Of a stretch of 64,000 nt of DNA, positions 36,125 to 46,973 are shown in pieces. The notes under the pieces were generated by a model, which did no database searches, was not told the origin of the DNA, and saw only the letters and a list, made by a program, of their open reading frames with translations. This DNA is from Nissolia schottii (taxonomy: Eukaryota > Streptophyta > Magnoliopsida > Fabales > Fabaceae), in NCBI GenBank assembly GCA_003254905.1, contig QANU01047353.1:294986-358985 (forward strand), written 5' to 3'. Position 1 is the first letter of the stretch. Each line of letters opens with the position of its first letter. Both the position numbers and the translations under genes were made by a program.

Positions 36125-37572
36125 ACATTCAAAGTCGGCAACAAACAGGATAGATAGTTTAATGAGTTGATGTAGAATATACATAGAGACATGAGATATA
36201 TGACATTGTCCTGTCTGTTCTTTTGTAATTTCTTCTTTTTAAAACCTCAGTTTCATAGTAAATAGCTGGCAAAATCTTAGCTATTCTTGGGGTGAAATGG
36301 ATCTTATTTTCCACGTGACAAAAATAAACGTGGAAAATAAATATTAATAGAAAAAATACCTCCGACCAAAAAATAAAATAAAAAATACCGTGCTTTAATA
36401 AAATTCTGTAAATAGGCCTTCATAAAAGTCTTTAGAATATTAAAAATTCATTTCTGCACCAACAAATCACGAGCATATGATCCGATGATTGTACTTGGAT
36501 GTGATAAATATCTCCATTCAATTGTGAGATTCTGGTAATTTTTCCTTAGCGAGAAAGATTCCTCTTTTAGATGAAAAACATGAATAATCAATTTTGCGTC
36601 TGTTTAGATCTAATTTAACAGCTTTTGGAAAGAAAAAAAAATTCCAATGCTCATCTATAATAATAAACTTTGTTTTAGTTCTGAAATAAAGGATGTGTGG
36701 TGTTTATCTTTCTAAACCCATGTCAATATAGCTCCTGTTTTCTCCCTATTCATATCGCTCTGTTTCATTTTCATTTTGTTGCCTTCATCTCTTTTTCCTG
36801 TTTTTCCTTTTACCCTGTCGATTCCCACTCGGGTCCTTCTGCAAGATTTCTCCACATTAAGGGAAAATAATAACATTGGAGTGGAAACCATCAAAGTGCT
36901 TTGGCATGTTTTCATTGCAAGACGAATCATCATCAAGATTAGCAAGTAAAACGAACAACATAATGGTGGTGGAAACCATCCCGAGAACGTTGTCTCATGT
37001 AACAAAATACTTTCATCATCATCTAGTAAGCAAGAAAACACGATTTGTGGATAGGTGGATGATATGTTGATGAATGGTTTTGATTACTTTGATGGTTTGA
37101 CCATAACCATAGTTTTTGATAAAACACTGAACGTAGTTTGATATATATAATGGGACAAAACAAAATTATGTAATGTGATCATTTTGACAGTGAAGCATAG
37201 GGTGACCTAGTGCACGAAAATTCCACTTAGTAAAGTTGTTGGCGAGAGTACTGTTTTCAGAATTTTGACGACATGCATAAAAAAGAAAATTTTCAATGGA
37301 AGGAAAGAGAAACAAATCCACATAAGACCATGAATTCTAAATCCATAAGGCAAAACATATTAAATGGCAATTCCAATACACACGTCAGCATTCAACCAAA
37401 GCAAGGCCAAATTTGAGCAGAAGCTGAATAAATGACTAAATTTCAAAACTGAAGCGTTCGAATTTTGATGTCCTTGTCAAGCCTGTTTTTACAGTAGGAG
37501 TACTTCAAAAGACACCTTAGATATTATTATATTTCTCAAAGCCTATATCTTAAAGTTTGAGGTACAAACCTT
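36125..37572. other. Spacer between two convergent genes
   Basis: 3' flanks of the Sec14-like (+) and SUA-like (-) genes. A 109-codon minus-strand frame at 36712-37041 has no recognisable domain and is not called as a gene. The rest is AT-rich without visible repeats. Confidence 0.5.
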
Positions 37573-40500
37573 TTAATTCTCAGATATTTCCTGAAACCTG
37601 GCAACTATTTTTTTATGAATAAGCGTCTTGTAACTATCCCCTGCCTGAACCTCGAGGCTACGATCTAACTTCTTCTGCTGACTCCCAAGCCCTGCTCTAG
37701 TTTCCATGGCCTGTGCCTGCACAGGCTCTACCATTCCACTCCCATCCTTTCCCAGTCCCTGTGCATCAAAATTATACATAGAACACAAGAAACAACCACA
37801 ACATGAAAATCTTAGAATCCTTCAACAGATATGTCGTGAGCGAACATCAAATGTCCAGAGGCATCCCATCCAAGTCTTGCGGTGCAATTCGATTAAAAAA
37901 AGAAGACATCTATAAGGACTTTCTCCCCCTACTTCTAGCAGAGAACCAGAAAACATTGCAAATGCCAGTATTTCTAGCAAACACCTTTAATATTGAAAAA
38001 AGCAAAAACTATGTAGTGAAGAGAGAACGAAATGATACCAAGCCTTCCTGCCATCCCATGTTGCGAAGCATCCGATTGCCAACATTGCTTTCATCAATTG
38101 CTTTGTCTGCTGTAATCACCTCAAAAGTATCGACGTTGACTTCTCCAACCACGCGTCCTCCACCAACCCCAGGTGGGAAAGGCATTGGATCGCCCTTCCT
38201 TGATGCAAAATCTCGATCTTCAAAAGGTCACATATGGTTAAAACAATTTTTTTTTCTTAAAAGTCAATCCACATGTCCGGGATATGCAGTTACCAGTGAA
38301 CCTATTGGCTTGAAATCTTACAATTTGGTTATTCAAATTTTTGCAATACTAAATAGTAATATTTCATACTAAGCATTGACAACTTGCTATAAGCCAATAA
38401 GAAAACTTTTTGATGTAACTTTTGAGCTGTAGACAAAATATTAACACGAGTTAAAGTCCCTTTCTGCTAGATGTAACAAAGCAACAGTATTTACAGAGTT
38501 ATGGAAATCATAGTTTAATTTCTATTGTACAAGTATATACCGAAAATCTAAATAAACATATATATACACACACCCTAAACTATTTCTTTAATTCCCCTTA
38601 AGAACTAGTAAAAAAAGAAAAGACAACCCTTCGTACCTACAGACCACCAATCAACAAATAGACACTTTTAACGTAAATAGCACACCTATGCCTTAACACC
38701 AAATGTAAAACTAAAGCTTCCTCAACTACCAGAGCCTTTCAAAAGGCGCAAAACAATGTTTTGAAATGAGGTAATAAGTACCGTCAAGCAAATACTTTCC
38801 CTTCACCTCAGCAATTTTTCAAAAGTAGTTGAACTCAAAAGCAATGAAAAATTAAGCAGTCTTACTTGAATCCCCAATTTCAAGGTCGGCTAAATCATTC
38901 CCAACTGAGGATGATGAGCCATACAAATTCCTCCTCTCAGCAGCACGATCCCTGTAGGTTGTTTGAGCTTGTTCCTTGTGAGTTGAAGCAGACTGGGGCA
39001 TTTCTGAAAACCTTCTTCGACCACTTCCAGCAGCAGCAGCTGGTGCATATGAACCCAGTGCAGAGACATCTGTTCTAAAGGGAGTAGAAACGGCCTGTGC
39101 ATCAACATTTGCTGACAAGGAACTTGACAGAGATGATGCAGCAGCTGTAGAACCAGAGTAAGAAGTATCTGATTTAACAACCCCTCTTCCCGAGCCCCTT
39201 ATAACTCCCATCACAGTTCCACCAAAGCTATTACTAACAGGCCGCGGCTGTGCCTGGGAATCCAAAGCAGCAGAAGCAGCAACCTGGGTAACAGCTGTGT
39301 GAGTTCCCAGACTAGACACATTGCTTTCCCTTGCCGTAGCTTCATTCTTCAACTTATTCTTTGCAGAAGAGTATGACCTATCATCAGCTGAAACGGAGGG
39401 TTGATTATCCTCCAGGGCCACTCGAGTTGCCTGCCCTTCATGGCTCCTCTGTTTCCACATTGTCAACACATTGTTCATTTTTTTCTTGTTTGCTAGAATA
39501 CTGCTTTTTGAGGCAAGTTTTATCTCCTTTAGTTTTTCCTTTTCTTTCTTCTCTGCAGCCAAAGCAGCTGCGGCAGCAGCCTGGACAGCATCTGCCAGTG
39601 ACGCAGGCTTCTCAACTGGTGTAACAGTAGTTGCTGGTGCAGAAATTATAACCTTTTTACTGCTGGAACCATCAGATGCCTTTGAAGGATCAGACTGGTT
39701 ATTAGCTGTGCTATTCTGATTTTGATCAGTGCAAGGGATGTATTGCTGAGTTTGGTGGTCATATGAATACCAAGTTCCATTATTACCATCATAATAAAGA
39801 CCTACATGCCACAACAATGTAAAAAATGAAAACAAAATGAGAACAGAGAAGAAAACAACTTTTGACAACTACATTAGTGTTTGAGAGTCTTAATACTGCT
39901 AAAAATAGGCTCAACCTATAACGGGTACAAAAAATAAAAAAGAATAATCTTAATAGTATAAAAGTAACTCAAGAACTACTTTCAAAGCAAGATACATACC
40001 AGTATTCCCATCATAGTAAAACCCAGAAGCAGCATCATAGTAATAACCCGATGCTTCATCCCACACAAAGCCTGATTGGGGAGCACCAACTTCTGCGCCG
40101 GTTTGCTCTGGAGCAGTAGATTGTTTGTCATCTGGATTGTATTCTTTTGGAGCCCATCCCACAGAATCATACTAAGAATGGAAGAACGTGCAAGATAACA
40201 ATCATATTTAGGATAACTTGACAGTATATTGGACCAATAATTAAGGGCACTGCACTTCATTAAGTACATAAAAATGTTGTGGAAATATCAATGAGATCAG
40301 AAGCATCTGCTGGAATTCCCCTCTACAATCAAATAGAATGAATGAAAAAATACACAGCAAAACTCCAACATTGGAGGGAGGGGAGGTCTAGTAGCTGTTT
40401 GTCAAATACAAAAACCAGCTCAAAACCATTTACATTAAATATACTTTCATAAACCGATATTGATTTGAACAGGTTTTGATTTTGCTCAGATTGCATAAAA

Positions 40501-43500
40501 TCTGATTTCAAACTATAAACTAGTTTAGTACATTTTTAAGCATATATTTTTTCAGTGAAGTTTCAAACAAAGTAGAAAGAGAGGAAAGTCCCTTATTACC
40601 CATACATCTTTACTGTTTTTCCCATTATTTTTCATAGTTCCCATTACACATACAGCATACGTAGCTGATTTTTCTACTTCTAAATCAATATTATGAGGGG
40701 TATATCATCTTATTCTTCTAGCTGGTACCAGGGTCCTTACCTATTTCTTCAAAATCATTGCAATATTCCTGATAAAACATGAGACAGAACCATGGTTTTT
40801 TACAGACTGGTGCATCCCATTTACTAATTAACTTATTTTACTTCAACTGTCAGATATGGAAGTTTGAACTAAATTAACCATCTACGGATTACAGTTAACA
40901 CCAATGAAATCATGGATAAAAACGATTTGGACATTGACAATATTTACCTTCAAGAATACAAAATGTCTTTTAACCATAAAGATACTTCAAGACAAATTTC
41001 ATCATATATATATATATATATATATAAAGAACACCTGTTGGGCAAATGTTGCAGCCTCAATAGCAGCCGCTGCAAGACTGCTCGATTGGGATGTTCCCGA
41101 TGTTCCCGATCCAGGGCCAAGGATGCTTTTTGCATATGCTACTCTTAGAATCTGCCCATTCTTCTCAAGGGTTGTTCCATTTGTTGCCTCGAGAGCTTTG
41201 GTAGCATCCTCCACCTAAAAGTAAATATCTAGACGTATCATTACCCTTCAAAACACTTTTTAACAAGTAACTAATACTTGCTAGGCTACTTACTCCCCAT
41301 TTGCTCAAGAGAACAAACAACAAAAAATGTGAAAATCACTGGGACCATTGGCAAAGGGCCCCAACAGCATACACAAACAGATAGCAGCTACTAAATATTA
41401 ATGAATACAATTTGTATATATGGTTAACTTTAAAAAGTATTACTTAACAAAATTCCAATAAATCCTTTGGATGTGGGAGAAACCAACAATTTTCACCTCA
41501 CAAAAAAGAAAGCTATGTTCACAAAGTATTCTGACAAAAAATATCAGAGCATACAACAAGGACGTGCCATTTAAGACTTCAACTATGACAAAAAGCAGTC
41601 CAAATGCAAACAGTTTGTTTATTTTTTAAGTTCTTATTGACCAATGAATAACATAGATTGTGACATTTCACCACCAGGATTAAAAAACTGAGAAGAAAGA
41701 CAAAACTATGCAAGAAGAATTGCTTAATGATTCATCATAAAATGCACCTACCGAATAGAAGTGTACGAATGCAAATCCCCTGGAGACATGAGTAAATTTG
41801 TCTCTGACAAGACGCAGATCCTGTAATTGATGATAACAGAATTCTTAGCACATAACATGTAACAGTAAACAAGAACCCTAATCCCCCCACCCTAGTAAAA
41901 GAATGAAATATTATGATCAAGTATTTAGTAATAGAACCTTAATTGGCGCATGTTTGGAAAACTCATAGCGAAGCATTTCCTCATCAGCATTTTCATCCAA
42001 TCCACGCACAACCAAAACATGGGTGGGACCTGATTACATATAAACTTAGTGGATTGCATATTATATTGATGTCATATAAAGGAGTTATACTTCAACCAGA
42101 AAAAATAAAGGAGTTATACTAACCTGCCTCCAAACCTTTCTTTCCTAAGGCTGTTGAATTTGATAATGAAATATCTGCGGCAGGGGCATCCTCAGTCCGT
42201 GGCTCATTACACTGCAATTATGAGAATTAAAAAAATTAAAAAATGAAGTAATTCAATTTCTGCAAAATGTAAATGGCCGACTGCTAGACTAATTTAGGCA
42301 TGACCATTCAAAGTTCAAAGCAGTAGGCATGAATAAACACTATAAGTCAACTATAACAATATCAATAGAAGATTGAAACAAGGTAAAGTACAGGCCTGAT
42401 AGCAGGAAGTTCGGCGAGCAAAATTGATGTAACCACATATAGTGCACATCCAATCAGATGGTACTGTCATGCTCTTATGATTATGGCCTGATTTCATAGC
42501 TCCATCTGGACCTGGACCACCAGTTGGCTTACTACTGCAACAAAAAATTAGCTCAGAGTTGTATTACATATGCCAGTAAGAGCAGCATTTTACCGCATGA
42601 GAATATAGCATAAAAAAACAGACAGTTAACAAAGCCCTAAACAATGAAAAATTACCTGTATTCAAAGAAAAGCTTTCTGCCATCCACAACAAGACCATCA
42701 TCTCCTAGTTTGTCCATCATTCCTTGTGCAGCTCCCTAAACCACAATATTATTCTCATTATAACATTCTTGAAACTGAAATAAATGGTAATGCAAAATTG
42801 AAATGATTAATACCACAGAAGGAAAATCAATAAATGCAAATCCCCGAGAGATGCCGGAACTCCTCTCCTTTATAACACGAACATGACGAAGAGGACCCCA
42901 TTCTGCCTACAGAAATTGTAAACAACGATGTCAGTAAAATAAGACAATATGAAAAATCAAGATAAGTAAATAATAATGCTCTACAAATGAAAAACAGTAG
43001 CACATACAAGGATTTGGTATAGATCTTCCTCAGTTGTCTTCTGCGAAAGACCTTTCACAACAATAGTTGCAGATGGAGCCTGGTAGAATAGCTTTTACAT
43101 CAAATCCTCCAGCAAATGTAAGATAATCACCTTAACAATATAAGTTACATCAAACACATACCACAGAATAATGCTCACGCTGACGTTTATCTTCACGATC
43201 CCTACGTCTTTCACTTCTATCATATCGGCTGTCACCATAGCTGTCTTCTCGATAATTTCGACTATGGCTTCGACCTCGAGGGGACCTTGATCTTGGATGA
43301 TCATCATATCCACGCGATTGGGACCGCGAGCGAGAATGGGAATGGGATTTGGACTGAGACCTGGAGCGGGACCTAGACCTGGAATGAGAACGCTCATGCC
43401 TCCTATGCGGACTCAGATCTCTTTCCCGACTAACACAGCTTTTATCACGTTCCCGCTCACGGGATTCACGCCGCCTCCAATCACTATCTCTTCTACTACC

Positions 43501-44556
43501 TCTTTCATAATCAGAATCATAACTATGCCGACCATGATCATAATCCCTCTCATGGCTATCCTCCCTACGATGATGCGAAACACGGGACTTGTGACCATAA
43601 TCATCATATGCATAATCATCACGATCATGTCCTCCGTACCTAGCAGGTTTATCATATCCTCGATCACCATAGTTTTCAATGCTGCCATAGTCATCCCGAA
43701 ACTTATCATACTCTGGGTAAGTGCCAATATCGCGTTCCCTAAAGGCATCAATCTGATTATACGACTCATTATAAGGCCTCTGAAAACGTCTAGATTCCCT
43801 GTCAAGTGGATAATCTTCATCGTAACCTCTCCTTTTGGATTGATTCCAGTGGCCAACAGCAGGTCCCAGAGGTAGATAGCCCTCCCTATCCAAAATGTCA
43901 CGGTGGAAAGTATTTCTCTGGTATATAGCATCCCTAGGATATCTCTCATCTACAAAGCGTCTTTCATCAAAAGCACCACCAACCCTGCCAAAGAAATGGT
44001 AAAATGGGAGGAAATAAAAGATAAAACTTGATACTATGCATCCAAATGAATGCACTATGCAACCATTATGTAAAACATAAAAATAAATAGCATATCTTGA
44101 GATACATACAATACTACTACACCAAATTATTAAGGATTTCTAACTAGGAAAACAAAATCCTTTAAAATCACAAATTTACCCCCGAGTGTTATATTACCGT
44201 AGTGATGATGAAAAGCAACAAGCAGTTGGACTCACCGAAAATTTGGCTCATGGACCGCACCATAACCATCAAGGGCCTGTGGATTCAAGAGAATAAGCTA
44301 TGTCAGCAACAAAAAATCAATGATGATAGGAGGTTAGGCAAATCCAGTCCTTATCCTCACTGCCCCCAACAGCTAGCTTTCTTTCATAATTTCTCTAAGG
44401 ATGACATTCCCCCGGCAAAAAAATCACATAGAAACCCTAATAGTAGTAGTTTCTTTGAATAATCATCCCCACTATAGGTGAATTATTTAAGGAGGAAACC
44501 ACAATTACGCTGTTATTATCCCAGCCTTGATGAAGACCATAGCGACCAGGATCCAT
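37573..44556 (-). CDS. SUA: Splicing factor SUA (RBM5/RBM10-like): RS, RRM, zinc finger, RRM, OCRE, G-patch
   Basis: Nuclear RNA-binding protein homologous to Arabidopsis SUPPRESSOR OF ABI3-5, which suppresses a cryptic ABI3 intron, and to animal RBM5/RBM10. Coding exons: 44556-44509, 44276-44236, 43984-43162, 43079-43008, 42906-42814, 42735-42656, 42534-42396, 42211-42124, 42029-41938, 41820-41752, 41214-41035, 40171-40000, 39801-38866, 38217-38039, 37758-37573; 1065 aa, phases consistent. An Arg/Asp/Tyr- and RS-rich N-terminal region (to about residue 304) contains SHSRSRSRSRSQSKSHS. RRM1 follows at about 307-385 (TIVVKGLSQ, RGFAFIDF). The RanBP2-type finger is DWMCTICGYINFARRTSCYQC. RRM2 lies at about 464-545 (HVLVVRGL, RGFAFVHF). 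The OCRE repeats are SGYYYDAASGFYYDGNTG and LYYDGNNGTWYSYD. The G-patch is GWQEGLGLGKDGSGM. A 5' UTR intron runs 45005-44654. The start codon was chosen because an in-frame TGA lies upstream and MDPGRYG matches the family. The donor after exon 7 is GC (CAG/GCCTGT). Confidence 0.93.
41009..41027. repeat. (TA)n microsatellite at an SUA 5' splice site
   Basis: A short TA run in the intron that follows the exon ending at 41035, starting within 8 bases of the GT donor on the minus strand. Length changes here could affect donor accessibility. Confidence 0.85.
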
Positions 44557-45180
44557 TTCTTGAGCGAGCCAATAGCCCCCCGGGTAGCTCTTTAGGCGAA
44601 TACTCTCTCAAGATATCGAATTGAGAAGGCAAAATGGTCTCAAAACCTCTCCCCTGTAATATAATGCACAAACAGATAGAGTTATCCACACATTGAACCA
44701 ACAACCAATAACTCCCATGACCTTGTTTGGCCTCATCTCCTTTTTTCATTACTCGATTGGAATCAATCCTCAAACACTTCCAAATCCTCACTTTACATAC
44801 GACACAACAAAAAAATCCATCAGCTCAATAACTAATTTCAATCAACAATTGAAATTTAACAAACATCGATCAAGAACATATTCAAATGACGGTAACTAAA
44901 CAAGCCACCATATCAAATATAAAATCAATGAAGTTTTTCATCTTTCATCAGATGGGGGAAAACACAAAACAACAACGGAAACGACAGAACAGTTAGGGTT
45001 TTTACCGATACGCGGGATTGTGCCTGTCGGATACAGCGATTGAGGTGTCGGGAACAGAGATCTAGGGTTTCGGTCGCGAAATTGGGAATCACGATCACCA
45101 ATCGGAGGAAAAAAGCTGTTGAAGGAAGGAAGAGACGATGTTAAGTGGCATATGGCAACTATATCTGAGACCAAACCGCA
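44557..45180 (-). promoter_or_regulatory. SUA-like gene 5' UTR with intron, and promoter
   Basis: On the minus strand a leader exon ends at 45006 (TATCG/GTAAAA). A 351-bp leader intron follows, and the second leader exon starts at 44653 after ACAG and runs into the ATG at 44556. TCTAGGGTTT-like motifs near 45065 and AACCCTAAC at the leader-intron donor resemble the telo-box/AAACCCTA motif frequent near plant housekeeping-gene starts. Confidence 0.55.
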
Positions 45181-45596
45181 ACACCACCAATATATAAATG
45201 CTTCATTTCGCCTTACAATAAACGTTGTCTAGTATAGTCTAAGAGGTTCATGCCCGCAAATTCAAGATCTTAATCAAATTAAAGAATTAATATTTATGCT
45301 CTTTGCACCGTCGTCCATTCAATTTGAGCAAGGCTCTTTAGGCCGTAGATGAGAAAGTGAAACTTATTTGTTGATATCACAATATATAATTGGATTACAC
45401 GTAAAATTGGATAATGCTAACAATTTTAATTGATAGAAAGAAATGAATTTTCTTTTGGGAATGATTTTTTCAGTTTAATTTTAATGTATTAATGGTATAA
45501 AAAAAATTTACACATTCGTTCAATCAATTTATTTTATTTGTATGATTTTTTAAGTACTAAATGTGATACTCAATTATACAAGTCAAAGTGTCAATA
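45181..45596. other. AT-rich spacer upstream of SUA
   Basis: No gene seen. AT-rich sequence up to the target duplication of the Mutator-like element. Confidence 0.5.
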
Positions 45597-46698
45597 TATA
45601 ATTAAGGGTTAATTAAGTTTTTTGTCCTTATAATTTGGAAAAGTTTGGTTTTAGTCCCTCCATGGAGATTTTAGTCCCTGTAAATTTTGGTAGCTTGAAT
45701 TTGGTCTTTGGGAATTGACAGTGATGACGTGTAAGTTAGCTCCGCGGACGTGGCGTGCCACGTGGACTCGCCACGTGGCATAACCCCGTTCACTTCCAAC
45801 GACCCATCAACCCGGTTAAACCATGACCCGACCCAGTTTTTATTAAAAATAATAATTTGAATTCCTAAATCCTCAAATCCTACATCCCACCCTCCTCCTC
45901 TCCACCCCAAACACAACCGGCCACTCTCCCTCCTCCTCTCCGTCTCCGTCGCCCAACAGACCGCTGTCGCCGTCGTCGTTGCGGGTCTTCCCTTTCCTCT
46001 CTTCTCCTTCGTCCGGCGTGCTCCATCTCTCGTCCCTCTCCCGTGGTCCATCCCTCGTTCCAACAGCCCAGCCGCCGCCACCCACCGCGACCCTGTAAAG
46101 GTAAGGGAATCCCTCTTCTCTCTCTCACTTTGCTTTATGTTTCTGTGACTTTATTGATTTTTGTTGATTTTTGCTGGGAAGTTAAAGATTTCTGGTGACA
46201 CATTTCTGGGTCTCGGTGGAGCGTGGTGGCTGGCAGACGACGGAGACGACGGAGCCACGTGAGCACGACAGCACGACAACCACGCCAGAAGACGACGGCG
46301 AGCGCGCACGTGAGCCCACGAGCAGAGAGAAGAGAGCAGCCCCCTGCGGCGACGGCGGCGTGTGCGAGACGATGCGGTGGGGGGAAAGGGAGGGCGTGGT
46401 CGTGGCCTTCAAATTGCTGCAGATTGATTTGGGGATTTTGGGTTTTAATTTTTTTTTAAACGAGTCGGGTTCTGGGTTTGGGTTGGACCCAAAAAAATGG
46501 GCTCCGCCACGTGGAGGGTCCACATGTGACACCCCGTCAGTGACGTCACATGACACGTCAGCACCGTCACTTTCCCACTGTCAACAGGGACCAAAATCAA
46601 ATTTTCATATTTTACAGTGACTAAAACTGACAATTAGGAACTAAAACCAAACTTTTTCATATTACAGGGACTAAAAACTTAATTAACCCTATAATTAA
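45597..46698. mobile_element. Mutator-like foldback element, 1.08 kb, with perfect 9-bp target duplication
   Basis: The body (45606-46689) starts GGGTTAATTAAGTTTTTTGT and its reverse-complemented end starts GGGTTAATTAAGTTTTTAGT, an excellent terminal match. The 9-mer TATAATTAA occurs at 45597-45605 and 46690-46698, the hallmark Mutator target-site duplication. Inverted similarity extends inward hundreds of bases (AAAGTTTGGTTTTAGT blocks, GACGTGT..., CCACGTGG, ACCCGAC...), so the arms are very long. The interior (about 45870-46420) is strikingly GC-rich with CT- and CGG-rich stretches. It has overlapping open frames on both strands of up to 141 codons, but none has a recognisable domain and no transposase is present. 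Several CACGTG cores lie in the arms. The GC-rich interior may be captured host sequence (Pack-MULE), unproven. Confidence 0.88.
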
Positions 46699-46973
46699 AT
46701 AATAAAGTAAAACTTATTTACATTGTTAATTGTCAATAGATTCTTGTTAAAACCTTTTTTTTTATATGCACTTGTTTATTTAAAGAAGTTTTACGTGGAT
46801 GTCCATTTATTTGTTATCACACCATCAAAATTAATATCTTTTGACATATATTAGGTGTGTGAAAGTTAATTGCTATTATGAGATCACATAGAAACTAATA
46901 AGAAATTAACAAATTTTGTAATTTTTATTAAATAAAGTGTAATACAATACATAAAAACTAAATTTGATTGAGT
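46699..46973. other. Short spacer between two transposons
   Basis: AT-rich; nothing recognised. Confidence 0.5.

Noticed and set aside
36712..37041. 109-codon minus-strand frame between two convergent genes
   Set aside because: No recognisable domain or conserved motif, and codon texture is unconvincing. Possibly a young or random frame.
43297..43949. Long frames antisense to, or shifted within, the RS-rich exon of the SUA-like gene (192 and 178 codons)
   Set aside because: The Arg/Ser/Asp/Tyr-rich coding exon generates open shadows rich in Ile and Met; the sense frame fits the family through every splice junction.
45670..46630. Overlapping open frames of 60-143 codons on both strands
   Set aside because: They arise from the GC-rich interior and long arms of the Mutator-like foldback. 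They are low-complexity and no family is recognised, so none was called as a gene.
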